A DNA stretch of 64,000 bases from Deltaproteobacteria bacterium (GTDB taxonomy: Bacteria > Bdellovibrionota > FAC87 > UBA2466). The translations under genes and the position numbers were made by a program. This document shows, one piece after another, positions 38,666-48,328 of this stretch; position 1 is the stretch's first letter, and each line of letters begins with the position of its first letter. Where the stretch lies: contig OMIX01000071.1 in the NCBI GenBank assembly GCA_900299195.1, forward strand, positions 1 to 64,000, in the 5' to 3' direction. Below the pieces are notes generated by a model. It saw only the letters and a list, made by a program, of their open reading frames with translations, made no database searches and was not told where the DNA came from.

Positions 38666-39286
38666 ATGTCAGCAGATGTTACAGTAGCTCAAAAATCTTG
38701 GCCCCTTTCGGCCCAAATCGGCAGAACTTGGTTTCGTTGGCGGAGTTTTTCGCCAATTCCGCTGTTTTTGATGTTGTTTCTCCTTCCAGCAGAATTGACT
38801 TGGAGTCCCACCCAATACGTATTGCTCATTTTGGGGGTATTGTTGGCAGAAAGCTTGAGAGTTTGGGCTGTTGGCCATGCGGGAAGCACCACTCGAACTC
38901 GAGGTGACACGGTTCAGCAATTAGTTCATGCGGGGCCTTACCGATTTGTCAGAAATCCGCTGTATATCGCTAATATTGCTATGTACACCCTGTGTGGGCT
39001 TATTTTTGGTTTCGGACTTTTAAGTCTCTTTATCTTTGTTTATTCAAGTGTGGAATATTATTTCATTGTCTCTTTTGAGGAACAGATTTTAAGCAAGACT
39101 TTTGGCCAAAGTTATTTGCAATATATTGAGAAAGTTCCTAGATGGATTCCTTCTTTCAGGCCTTCCGTTGAATCGAGTGGACACGCTTTTAACTTTCTAG
39201 CGGCCCTTAAGAGTGAAAAAAGCACTTTCTATTCTATGTTGGGAATGACTGTCGGCTTTTTCGTGAAGAGCTATTTATCAAAGTAA
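38666..39286 (+). CDS. isoprenylcysteine carboxyl methyltransferase (ICMT/PEMT)-like membrane protein
   Basis: GPYRFVRNPLYIANI motif; C-terminal E..L...FG..Y..Y...VPRWIP. Confidence 0.8.
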   Translation: MSADVTVAQKSWPLSAQIGRTWFRWRSFSPIPLFLMLFLLPAELTWSPTQYVLLILGVLLAESLRVWAVGHAGSTTRTRGDTVQQLVHAGPYRFVRNPLYIANIAMYTLCGLIFGFGLLSLFIFVYSSVEYYFIVSFEEQILSKTFGQSYLQYIEKVPRWIPSFRPSVESSGHAFNFLAALKSEKSTFYSMLGMTVGFFVKSYLSK

Positions 39287-39826
39287 AAAAGAGAATCCTC
39301 CACCAAAGCCAAGAATGAAATTTCTCGGATAGTAGAGTTTCATTTGTAATCCCATTTTAAACTTTTGCGCCATGGGAAGGTCGAGACCAAAGCCCGCGAC
39401 GGGACCTACAAATTCTTTATCTTTCAAAGCTATTCTAAAGTGAAGGTAATGGAGCCCCGCCAGCGCGTAGCCTGTAAAAAATGGGGTTGAAAGGTGAAAT
39501 CGATAATCCACTTCAGTCAGTATCAAAGCCGATGTTTCTTGATTGGAATTATAAAAAGCACTGAGTTGAAGAACGTCTTGCCCCATCGAAAGACCCAAAT
39601 GAGCTCCTGACAGAGTTTGGGGAACCGATAAACCTGCAAGATTATCAGGAACGATAAATTCCAAATCAAGTCCAAGGAGAACGGTGTTAATCGAGGGCAC
39701 TGAAGTTTCTGAAGTAAGAGCTGGATCACTTGAAAGAGCTGGGCCATCTATCAAAGCCAGCCACAGGCAAAAAGTTAAAAGGTTCCTTCTCATGTTCAAG
39801 GGCTCCATTTCTCCGGGGCTAGACAA
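39278..39826 (-). CDS. hypothetical secreted/outer membrane protein
   Basis: 182 aa; signal peptide; beta-strand-like pattern. Confidence 0.6.
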   Translation of the reverse strand: MSSPGEMEPLNMRRNLLTFCLWLALIDGPALSSDPALTSETSVPSINTVLLGLDLEFIVPDNLAGLSVPQTLSGAHLGLSMGQDVLQLSAFYNSNQETSALILTEVDYRFHLSTPFFTGYALAGLHYLHFRIALKDKEFVGPVAGFGLDLPMAQKFKMGLQMKLYYPRNFILGFGGGFSFLL

Positions 39827-40446
39827 CAGCTGGGAATCTCTTGTCTCAAGACATTGAAGGTCTTTTCCACCTTTTCCATAAAACTTTCTGAGCTTTCAAT
39901 AAAAAATCTTCGAGGATGACCCTCCCAAGCGGCTTCGATTTTGGCATCCATTTCCAAAGCCTCTTTGACCGATTCAATCCTCATCGGATTCTTTTTGTTA
40001 TAACCGTTTTCGAGTGAAGGTGTTCTTAGATGGATGACTGCCGAGTAATTAAGGAGTTCCTTTTTTCTAGAAGATCCCAACTCGGTAAAAAAAGTTCTGG
40101 GAGATTTAGGCCAATAAGCCAGGCCGTCCAATGTTCCCCTGTCACAAATAGCTAGAGCATATTTTTTTTCAAGTTCCACAAAATATTCTAACTCTTTTTG
40201 AATGTGAAAAATGGCTCGTTGCGCGACCTCTTTTCCGTTTTGGGAATTTTCTCTCCAAAAACCACCCGTGAACAAAATAGTTGCTGCTTCGGGAAGGAGC
40301 GCTACATGGGGGCAGAATTGCATTCTCGCCATTTCAATGAGAGCGCTTTTACCTGCTCCTGGGCCCCCAGTAATGCAAATTTTGTGGAGTTTATGGGTTT
40401 GACGATTGCAATGACAAACCTTAGTGGCGATAAAGTGATCCGTCAT
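39796..40446 (-). CDS. P-loop ATPase/kinase (AAA_28-like)
   Basis: ICITGGPGAGKSALIEMAR; ICDRGTLDGLAYWP. Confidence 0.75.
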   Translation of the reverse strand: MTDHFIATKVCHCNRQTHKLHKICITGGPGAGKSALIEMARMQFCPHVALLPEAATILFTGGFWRENSQNGKEVAQRAIFHIQKELEYFVELEKKYALAICDRGTLDGLAYWPKSPRTFFTELGSSRKKELLNYSAVIHLRTPSLENGYNKKNPMRIESVKEALEMDAKIEAAWEGHPRRFFIESSESFMEKVEKTFNVLRQEIPSCCLAPEKWSP

Positions 40447-40450
40447 AAGT

Positions 40451-41908
40451 TTAAGCTTTGGGAATTCGGATAAAAAAGCTGGTGCCTATATTTTCCTTGC
40501 TCTCGCACCTTATATTACCACGCCAGGAAAAAATGATCTGCTGGACAATGGAGAGACCTAATCCTGTTCCGGAACCAGGGTCTTTGGTTGTAAAAAAAGG
40601 CTGAAAAATATGTTTTAGATGACTTTCGGCAATTCCACATCCGTTGTCTGTGAGACAGATTTCCCAATATTCCCCAACGACAATCGCTTTGAGAGTAATT
40701 TGAAAGCGAGTAGATTTGTCTGTGAGTGAACGTGTTTTAATAGCGTGTATTGCATTGACCAAGAGGTTTAGAAAAATCTGTTCTAACTGACTTTTATTCG
40801 CATGGATATTAATGTTTGGCTCAAGTTCTAACTTTAGCTCAATTCCCTCTTTTGAAAGTGAGCTCGATAATAGTCGGGTAATGTCTTCCAAAGCATCATT
40901 CAAACAGAGTGTCGAGATAGACTCTGGATTATCTCTTCGGGCCACGTTCAACAAAGAGTAAATAAGTTTAGAGATTCGATCAATCTGGTTAATAATGATT
41001 TCCATGTTCGAACGAACATTTTTTTGATTGTCAGGATAAAGGGAAAGATATTCGGCTCGTCCTCGAATCACTCCCATGGGGGTTCCAATTTCATGTGCTA
41101 AACCACTGGCCAAAAACCCAATCGAAGCTAGTCTTTCTTGCTGAGCCAACTGCCCTTGTAAAATCCGTTGTTCGCTTTCATCTCTGACAGTGAGTAATTG
41201 TGCGGCCTGACCTTTGTAGAGAATAGGCTTTGAAGAAAATCTTAAGAAGGCTCTTGTATTGTTTTTTTTAGTGAGAATAGCCTCAAAGTGGCTTTCTTTT
41301 TTTAAACCAAAAGTCGATAAAAAGATTTCCCGAACTTCTTTAGGAAGAATGTTTAGCAGTTGCTGACCTAAGAGAGTGTTATTCGAAGCTTCAAAAATAT
41401 GAGAGGCTGCTAAATTGGCATTTAAAACGAATCCCTCTTTATGAACTAGAGTCCCTTCAAATGAAGCATTAAAAAGTTCTTTGAAATTTTCTTCGCTTTC
41501 TTTTTGTTGCGTAATATCGAATCTAATTGCTACATAACTGTAATCAAGTTTTAATCCTGTTTCTTTAGAGGGTTGGGAGAGTACGAAAGGGACGATAGTG
41601 GTTTCAACCCAATAAAAGCTACCATCTTTGGCTTTGTTTTTAATTTCTCCATTCCAGACTTTACCCTGAGAAATAGTGGACCACATGTCTTTAAAAAACT
41701 CTTTTGGATGAAAAGAAGAGTTGATGATTTTATGGGTTTTTCCAATTAATTCCGAGCGGTCGTATTTGGAGATTTGGCAAAACTTATCATTGACAAAAGT
41801 AATCACTCCTTTCGAGTCGGTAATGGCAACAATAGCAGCTTGATCAAGGGCAATTTTAAGATTTCCCAATTCGCTCAGTCCAAGCTCGAGGTTTTGATGG
41901 CTCTCCAT
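40451..41908 (-). CDS. PAS-domain sensor histidine kinase
   Basis: PAS core (ITDSKGVITFVNDKFCQISKYDRSELIGK); GLAHEIGTPMGVI; NLLVNAIHAI; GTGLGLSIV. Confidence 0.92.
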   Translation of the reverse strand: MESHQNLELGLSELGNLKIALDQAAIVAITDSKGVITFVNDKFCQISKYDRSELIGKTHKIINSSFHPKEFFKDMWSTISQGKVWNGEIKNKAKDGSFYWVETTIVPFVLSQPSKETGLKLDYSYVAIRFDITQQKESEENFKELFNASFEGTLVHKEGFVLNANLAASHIFEASNNTLLGQQLLNILPKEVREIFLSTFGLKKESHFEAILTKKNNTRAFLRFSSKPILYKGQAAQLLTVRDESEQRILQGQLAQQERLASIGFLASGLAHEIGTPMGVIRGRAEYLSLYPDNQKNVRSNMEIIINQIDRISKLIYSLLNVARRDNPESISTLCLNDALEDITRLLSSSLSKEGIELKLELEPNINIHANKSQLEQIFLNLLVNAIHAIKTRSLTDKSTRFQITLKAIVVGEYWEICLTDNGCGIAESHLKHIFQPFFTTKDPGSGTGLGLSIVQQIIFSWRGNIRCESKENIGTSFFIRIPKA

Positions 41909-41954
41909 ACAGGGGTTTTAACAGACCTGAATTAAAACGCAATCAGTGTCCTAA

Positions 41955-42410
41955 CTATTCCCAGTCGTAGTCATCAATATCGGAGTAAGACTCTATAGGA
42001 GAAATGTTTTCCTTAGTTGCGGGGGTGAAAATGCCGCAGGGGCTGTCCCCAACTGGGACAGTTTGTCGGACCATGAGAGCTGCTTTGGGAACTGCAATAC
42101 GCAGAATACCCGATTGGTAATAGGCATCTAAACGATCTGCACTAAGAAGAATAGGAAAGGAGAATTCCCTAGAGAAGTTGTGATGGTGACATGCAATCAC
42201 TTTTGTGTTTTCGGAACCTTGAGGACAAATATGATGACGCTTTACAGAAATGAGTAAATTTTTTCCATTGACGGAGATATCGAAGTCCTCGGGTTTCATG
42301 TTGGGAAGATCAAAACTTAAAATGGTATGCGAATGAGTTTCTTCAATATCACAAATAGGATCTCGAGTGAGTAGACTCAATTTTTCTTTGATTAAGCTAA
42401 TTGCATTCAT
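41955..42410 (-). CDS. Hsp20/alpha-crystallin-like protein
   Basis: DLPNMKPEDFDISVNGKNLLISVKR; GILRIAVPKA. Confidence 0.85.
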   Translation of the reverse strand: MNAISLIKEKLSLLTRDPICDIEETHSHTILSFDLPNMKPEDFDISVNGKNLLISVKRHHICPQGSENTKVIACHHHNFSREFSFPILLSADRLDAYYQSGILRIAVPKAALMVRQTVPVGDSPCGIFTPATKENISPIESYSDIDDYDWE

Positions 42411-42471
42411 TGAAACCTCTCTTTGGTTTAAAAAAAATGCAAACTCTGTTCCAAAGTGTGGGTTTTTTGAG

Positions 42472-42828
42472 TTATCTCGAAAGAAGAAAAATAAGAAAAA
42501 TGAAAACAGAAATAAGCGAACTGATTAACACAGCCCCAGCCGCACAATCTTTTGCAACTTTTATTTTAGGATTCTCTTTCTGAGAAACCTCGTCGCACAA
42601 GGATTCCAGAGAGGCATTTATCAGCTCAAGGGAAAGGACTTGGCTCACGCACAGTCCAAAAATAGAGGTCCATAGAGCGGAGGGTTTTAAAAAAAATAAA
42701 ATACCAAAAAGAAAAAGAGTCAGGAGAATTTGTGTCTTAAAGCTTTTTTCAGTTTTTAGCGCATGCCAAATTCCGGCTAGAGCAAAATTAAACCTTTTAA
42801 GAAAATGTTGATTTTTTTTAGGTTCCAC
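42472..42828 (-). CDS. dgkA: diacylglycerol kinase
   Basis: RFNFALAGIWHALKTEKSFK; ELINASLESLCDEVS. Confidence 0.88.
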   Translation of the reverse strand: MEPKKNQHFLKRFNFALAGIWHALKTEKSFKTQILLTLFLFGILFFLKPSALWTSIFGLCVSQVLSLELINASLESLCDEVSQKENPKIKVAKDCAAGAVLISSLISVFIFLIFLLSR

Positions 42829-42948
42829 AGTTTCTTACCCATGTTACGAGCAGTTTTGGATGAAAGCAAGAAGCTGTGGTGCGAGTTCAGGGAAGAACCC
42901 ATGAATATCAAAGCGAAGCCAAGGAGATTTCTCCCCCTGGCTTTTGAA

Positions 42949-43389
42949 TTAGGCCGCTCTTTTCATTGTTGAAGAACCACGGTGAGGAAGTACAGCCTGA
43001 CTCAAATGAGAAAACTCATCGGAAAGCAGTCCTACGATGTCTCCAAAAGAGATAATTCCAACCACTTTTCCTGAATTGTCCACCACAGGCATCCTGCGAA
43101 TCTTAGCTTTTTTCATTTTGCTAATGACCTCGTAGACCCCTTCTTGAGCCTTGGCTGAAATCACAGGACGTGTCATCACTTCAGAAACTAATGTGGAATC
43201 GATATTCTTGCCCAAAGCCATGGCTTTAATGGTTAAGTCTCTATCGGTTACCATTCCTTGCGGTTTACCATTTTTTTGAACAATGATAGCTCCCACATTA
43301 TTGGTTTTCATCAGTTTGGCAGTCTGAGAAAGAGTTGCGTTAGGTGGACAACAAATTACTTTTGTTTCCATATATTGAGAAATAGCCAT
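42949..43389 (-). CDS. CBS-domain protein
   Basis: two CBS repeats (GMVTDRDLTIKAMA...; VVGIISFGDIVGLLS). Confidence 0.92.
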   Translation of the reverse strand: MAISQYMETKVICCPPNATLSQTAKLMKTNNVGAIIVQKNGKPQGMVTDRDLTIKAMALGKNIDSTLVSEVMTRPVISAKAQEGVYEVISKMKKAKIRRMPVVDNSGKVVGIISFGDIVGLLSDEFSHLSQAVLPHRGSSTMKRAA

Positions 43390-43414
43390 GATGTGTCCTT
43401 TCTATTTTAATTTG

Positions 43415-44176
43415 TTAACGGTAACATCCAGAAGCCGAATTGAACTCCCAGATCAAATTCCAAACGGCGCTGACTGTAATAATATCGGGTATTGTTGGGG
43501 TAGAACTGTCAGCTTCCGTTGCCATTTTTGCACCATATCTTAGGGTGGTGTTAAACGCAGGTGAACTCAAACTGTTTAATTTTGCCCCTTGAAAGTGGCA
43601 GTTTGCATCGAAGTTTTCAAATTGGGCTTTGGCATCGTTGAGCGCTGCATGTTGAGCCTCATTTCTCAGTTGGTGTTGTTTGGGGTCCGAAATTCCAAAA
43701 TGAGGTGAAGACAACTGGACAAACGATTGCTCTTGGATGTTGGGTTGTAGAGCTTCAAGGGGAGTTAAGAAATTAACCAGTTCATCCTGAATCTCTGGAA
43801 ATTGTGATAACTCGTGTAGAGTGATGGAAATCGTGTTCCATGTCTTCCATTTTCTTTCACATAATATTTTTGTTCTTCCGTTTTCATTGGGAAGATACTC
43901 GGTTTCCCGGATAAACCCACCTGGATTGGTGGTTATTTTGTCACTTTCATTCCTCACAAACCGTTTTGAGAGTTCAACGATTTGATTAGCGATCAAGGCA
44001 TTGGCATTTTTAGCCTGAAGAGTTGATGGGTAACAGATGGAGTTGACTGTCATTTGAATCGTAAATTGATCTGGGGGGGCACTTGATTCACCGACCCCTG
44101 TGATTTGAATCGTTCCCGCCTCTACAGATTGGAAACAATAAAAACAGGTTGCTAGAAGAATGTAGCCTAATTTCAT
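43415..44176 (-). CDS. SIMPL (DUF541) domain secreted protein
   Basis: IQITGVGESSAPPDQFTIQMTVNS; signal peptide. Confidence 0.75.
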   Translation of the reverse strand: MKLGYILLATCFYCFQSVEAGTIQITGVGESSAPPDQFTIQMTVNSICYPSTLQAKNANALIANQIVELSKRFVRNESDKITTNPGGFIRETEYLPNENGRTKILCERKWKTWNTISITLHELSQFPEIQDELVNFLTPLEALQPNIQEQSFVQLSSPHFGISDPKQHQLRNEAQHAALNDAKAQFENFDANCHFQGAKLNSLSSPAFNTTLRYGAKMATEADSSTPTIPDIITVSAVWNLIWEFNSASGCYR

Positions 44177-44274
44177 GGAGCATCTCCTCTATTTTGGTTG
44201 GTAATCAAATTCTGCAAGCTGAGTGCCACTCAAATCCAAACGGGCATTGGTGTTGCACATAAAAATAAAAAGTT

Positions 44275-45972
44275 ATGAACAAGGGAGAAGCGATGAAATT
44301 TGAGACAAAATGTGTCTTTGGAGTTCTGTGGGTTGGATCTTTTGGCCTGCTACAAGGAAGTATCGAGCCCAGTGAACTAGAAAAGAAGGAGTTGATTCAA
44401 AAAATTAAAAGAGTTTATTCGCAGTCTTCGGACGTCGGAGTTTTAAATGAACGACCCAGAAAGGTTTCAATCAGCAGCAATGAGGAAGTTTTTCCGAATT
44501 CATGGCTTAAAGATCAATCTGCTTCAATCGGGGAGCGCGAATCTGAGACTTTTCAGACTTTAGCGGCTAATAAATTAAGTTTGAAATTTCAAAAAGCGGA
44601 ATGCCGCTCGCGAAAACGGTGGGGGTGGCAGGGGAATTGCGAAGGTAGAGAAAAAACTAGAAGCTGGGAGACTATTGAAGCTTACGATCGAATAGAAAAT
44701 TTAACGCGGAGTTGGCTGGAGCGGGCTGAGATTCAAGTAGATAAATTACCCACGACGGGGGAGACACAAATAGATCTGTGGTCCGATGATTATTGGAAGC
44801 TGAAATATGGGGGGATTTCCTATCGATACTCAAAGGGTGAGTATTTTGAAAACTATAAAGAAGCTGTAGCCTCATTTGTTCAGCCCGATTCTTGGGTAAA
44901 GGCACTTTCGGAATTTAACGTGAGTTCACTGAATCAAGAAATTGAAAGTTGGTCACCTTCGGAAAAATATGACCTCAGTGTCAATGATCTCGATTTTCAT
45001 TTGACCCATGAGCAAAAAGGGGAGGGAAGTCAATTTGTCGATGAAAATGGAGATGTGGAAGGGTGGATGGGATTGTGCCACGGATGGGCAGCGGCAGCGA
45101 TGATGGCTCCAAAGCCGATGAGGAGTGTAGAGTTGTGGGGACCTCAAGGAACACGAGTCAAATGGTTCCCACACGACATTCGAGCTCTGACGACTTTAGC
45201 TTGGGCTAACGGAGATTTCATGAATCAGTTTATTGGGAATCGTTGCAACAGTAAACAACCCGAGGTTTATGAAAATGGAAGATTGAAAGATTCGGATTGC
45301 TTCGATAATAATCCTGCTTCATTTCATTTGGCATTAGGTAACTTAATTGGTTTAGCTAAAGCCTCTTTTGTGATGGATGCGGCTTACGATTATCAAGTTT
45401 GGAATCAGCCTATCAAGTCTTACCGATTCACTTTTTTCAATCCTTTAAATCCTGAAGAACAAAGTAATGATTGGTCCCAAGTTGCGGTGTCGTACGATGA
45501 ACGGTTTAAAAGCAAAGACCGATTTCAAAAACCTTTAACGCGAGGACGGCGGATTCCTAGTTCCGGTGCTCATGATGATTCCAAAATCGATAAAATTGTA
45601 GGGGTCATAGTTAACGTTGTTTATTTGGCAGAGGTTTCTCCAGTCCACGGTGATTCAGTTCGAACCGACCATTTTATTCGAGTGTCATATTACTACGATT
45701 TGGAGTTAACCCAAAAGGGAACAGGATATGAAATAACCGGGGGAGAATGGCATAGCAATGCTCACCCTGATTTTTTGTGGGTTCCCAGAAAGGGGGCTGT
45801 AGCCTTTCATTCTTTTGAAGGTTCCTCTCTATCTTATTCTGGTCATGAATCCCCATCTGAGGCCTTGGTAAGAAAAGCCAAAGTGGCTAGTCAAATGGGA
45901 TATCCGCTTTGCTCGGTTCTTTCCAAGCTTATTGAGGACTCATCTCAATTGAATTATCGCTGCCCCAATTAA
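44275..45972 (+). CDS. secreted transglutaminase-elicitor-like protein (tentative)
   Basis: 565 aa, signal peptide after MKFETKCVFGVLWVGSFGLLQG; GWMGLCHGWAAAAMMAPKP Cys-His motif. Confidence 0.55.
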   Translation: MNKGEAMKFETKCVFGVLWVGSFGLLQGSIEPSELEKKELIQKIKRVYSQSSDVGVLNERPRKVSISSNEEVFPNSWLKDQSASIGERESETFQTLAANKLSLKFQKAECRSRKRWGWQGNCEGREKTRSWETIEAYDRIENLTRSWLERAEIQVDKLPTTGETQIDLWSDDYWKLKYGGISYRYSKGEYFENYKEAVASFVQPDSWVKALSEFNVSSLNQEIESWSPSEKYDLSVNDLDFHLTHEQKGEGSQFVDENGDVEGWMGLCHGWAAAAMMAPKPMRSVELWGPQGTRVKWFPHDIRALTTLAWANGDFMNQFIGNRCNSKQPEVYENGRLKDSDCFDNNPASFHLALGNLIGLAKASFVMDAAYDYQVWNQPIKSYRFTFFNPLNPEEQSNDWSQVAVSYDERFKSKDRFQKPLTRGRRIPSSGAHDDSKIDKIVGVIVNVVYLAEVSPVHGDSVRTDHFIRVSYYYDLELTQKGTGYEITGGEWHSNAHPDFLWVPRKGAVAFHSFEGSSLSYSGHESPSEALVRKAKVASQMGYPLCSVLSKLIEDSSQLNYRCPN

Positions 45973-46180
45973 GTCTAGGTGAGAAACCCCAAGTGGTGGC
46001 AGAGAGGGGAGAGGATAGAGCAAAAAGTGTCATAGCCGCCTGAGAGATTACAGCACCTATTACGAAAACTAGCCATGTCCGAGAGCTAAAAGATGAGTTG
46101 GCTTAATCCTTGCTTTTGAGACTTTCAGCTTGCGGTATGTAACCGCAATGGAGTGTCCTAAGCGGATTTAAGGATGGTTT

Positions 46181-46543
46181 ATGAAAAAGCTGTTTGCTGT
46201 ATCGTTGGTGGCTGTGGGTTTATTGTTAAGTTCATGCGGTAGTAACAATAGTGGGGACTGTCCTCAGGGAGTAAATACGACAAATCCCAACTGTCCTAAT
46301 TATAACCCCAACTATTACACCCAGAACCCTCAATACCCGAACAACCAGTATCCTCAATACCCGAACAATCAGTATCCTCAATACCCGAACAATCAGTATC
46401 CTCAATACCCGAACAATCAGTATCCTCAATATCCAAACAACCAGTATCCTCAATACCCGTATTATGGCGGTTATCCTTATCAGCAATATCCATACGGCCA
46501 GTATCCTTATGGGCAATACCCCATGTATCCTTATTTCCGATAA
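46181..46543 (+). CDS. Q/N/Y/P-rich repeat lipoprotein
   Basis: lipobox VGLLLSSCGS; five NNQYPQYP units; RBS gga upstream. Confidence 0.8.
   Translation: MKKLFAVSLVAVGLLLSSCGSNNSGDCPQGVNTTNPNCPNYNPNYYTQNPQYPNNQYPQYPNNQYPQYPNNQYPQYPNNQYPQYPNNQYPQYPYYGGYPYQQYPYGQYPYGQYPMYPYFR
46336..46459 (+). repeat. 24-bp tandem coding repeat (about 5 units, NNQYPQYP)
   Basis: repeated aacaaYcagtatcctcaatacccg. Confidence 0.9.
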
Positions 46544-46995
46544 CGAGTCCTAAAATGAGTGCATTTATCTGTCTCGCATCGCCCTAGATAGTTACTTTTT
46601 TATCTAAGCTGCGTCCGCGCCTCGCCATGTCCTCTTCAAGATACCCGCGAGATGCTACTCAGGTAATAATTTGTGACTGTAATCCAGGCCTAATGCGGGA
46701 CATTTTTTAACGAGCTCAGAAATAGTAGATTTCATGGGCAGCTTTTTAATGGCTGCAACAACAAGAGCTCCTTTCGCTCCTTAATCCGTTTCCAACTCCA
46801 CATATAATTTCTCAAAAACAAAAGACACTTCTTACAGCGCCTGTTATCAAAATGTCGTCAAGATGTATCGAGACATTACCTAGCCGCCAATGCTGCTTTG
46901 TGTATTTTTTTGTAGGGAGAAGCGGGGTAAACTTAGCGAGTCATCTTTAACAAATAATTGTCCCGTTTCAATGGTTGTACCTCAAGGAGCACTCG

Positions 46996-47871
46996 ATGAA
47001 ATTCTCGATGTTGGGTTTGTCAATTTACTCTCTCATCAACTTTTTTCCAATCAGCACTGTCAATGCAGACACAAGAGATGCAGAAACAAAATATCAAAAA
47101 GATATAAAAGAAGCCGGTGAGTCTTTTGACCTGCAACTACAAAAGTATTCCAAAAATATTGCTGAACAAACAAAACTCATTGCTGAAAAAACACAAACAA
47201 TTGAACAATTTGAAAACGACTTAGCACAAGCTAATGGAGCCTACCAAAAAGCTAAAAATACGGTTGAAGCTGTTGATAAAACCATCAGTGACCTTGAAAC
47301 ACTTAGTAACCCTAAAGACGGAAGAACTTTTCCGGAGGCCGTGGTATCAGTTGTTAAAAAAGAGTTGGAAACGGCAAAAAAAAGCCGTGACGTTGCAATG
47401 GCTGAGCAAAAGCAGATGGAAGCAAAAGTACAAAAGTTGAATGTTGATATAGCTAAATTGGGACAAGACAATGCTAATCTTAAAAGGGGCCTGGCACAAA
47501 ATAAAGAAGGTCAAAGAATAACTGAAGCAGCCCAGCAGCAAGCTCAGCAAAACATGAAAAATGATATTGATAATTTAACTGCGGAACTCAAAAAGGCCCA
47601 CGTTACTCAAAGAATGGAAGAGCTGAATAGTAAAATTGAGAATGCTGAGCTAAAGCAAGCCATTCTTGAAAATACCTACAATGATGGGCTCGTTGGAAAG
47701 TTTGTTAAGGCCAAGCTCGAGGGGTTGCTCAGAGATAATGCATTTTGTGATGCAGCGAAAGCTTGTAGCGAAGGCAAAAAATCAACAGCTAACTTAGATA
47801 GGCTGTTCACTTCGACTGAGCGAGATAGAAAAAAGGAAAATGAAGCACACACAGAGCGGGGGCCCCGCTAA
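46996..47871 (+). CDS. secreted coiled-coil protein (possible 5' part of a split gene)
   Basis: MKFSMLGLSIYSLINFFPISTVNA signal peptide; long heptad-rich region. Confidence 0.7.
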   Translation: MKFSMLGLSIYSLINFFPISTVNADTRDAETKYQKDIKEAGESFDLQLQKYSKNIAEQTKLIAEKTQTIEQFENDLAQANGAYQKAKNTVEAVDKTISDLETLSNPKDGRTFPEAVVSVVKKELETAKKSRDVAMAEQKQMEAKVQKLNVDIAKLGQDNANLKRGLAQNKEGQRITEAAQQQAQQNMKNDIDNLTAELKKAHVTQRMEELNSKIENAELKQAILENTYNDGLVGKFVKAKLEGLLRDNAFCDAAKACSEGKKSTANLDRLFTSTERDRKKENEAHTERGPR

Positions 47872-48328
47872 CCGGGCTAATTCTGGGTCCCCTCTAATTC
47901 CTACGAAGCCTCAAACTCAAAGTTCCCCTCCTTCGGGTTTCTATTCCCCTTTTTCGGGTTTGACGAAACCTCCGACTGATGCGATCCCGTCAACCCCGTC
48001 AACCCCGTCAACCCCGTCGCCTCAGCCTTTTACCCAACAACCATCGACGACACCTAGCACTCCAAATAATGGTTCGGCTACATTGGGCCAATGTGGGGCC
48101 AACTTCTGTATGGGTGATAAACCGATTTTGATTGGAGAGTCGGGACAACTCATTTATTGGGACCCAAATACTAGCCGATATCAGCCTGTTCCGGCCCCTA
48201 TTCGTGAAAGCGTTTTATCGAGCTATTGCCGTTGGAATCAAAGAGTGAATTCGGGGGAGTTGAGCCCAAATGGGAGATTTCCTGTAGTGAGGAGAGCTCT
48301 CCAACACTTCAGGCGACGATGTGGGTAA
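47840..48328 (+). CDS. Pro/Thr/Ser-rich protein with C-terminal Cys region (no own signal peptide)
   Basis: PSTPSTPSTPSPQ; CGANFCMG ... CRWNQRV ... RRRCG; overlaps the preceding ORF in another frame. Confidence 0.6.
   Translation: MKHTQSGGPANRANSGSPLIPTKPQTQSSPPSGFYSPFSGLTKPPTDAIPSTPSTPSTPSPQPFTQQPSTTPSTPNNGSATLGQCGANFCMGDKPILIGESGQLIYWDPNTSRYQPVPAPIRESVLSSYCRWNQRVNSGELSPNGRFPVVRRALQHFRRRCG

Noticed and set aside
46336-46459. Possible CRISPR-like array
   Set aside because: The 24-bp units are contiguous in-frame coding repeats with no unique spacers and no cas genes.
46232-46516. Minus-strand ORFs of 94 and 65 aa across the QYPNN repeat
   Set aside because: Artefacts of a repetitive, stop-poor sequence opposite a lipoprotein gene with signal peptide and lipobox; their products are just the repeat's other frames.
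47829-47835. A AAA AAG heptamer in correct zero frame as a programmed -1 frameshift joining 46996-47871 to 47840-48328
   Set aside because: The downstream ORF is in the +1, not -1, frame, so dnaX-type slippage would not fuse them.
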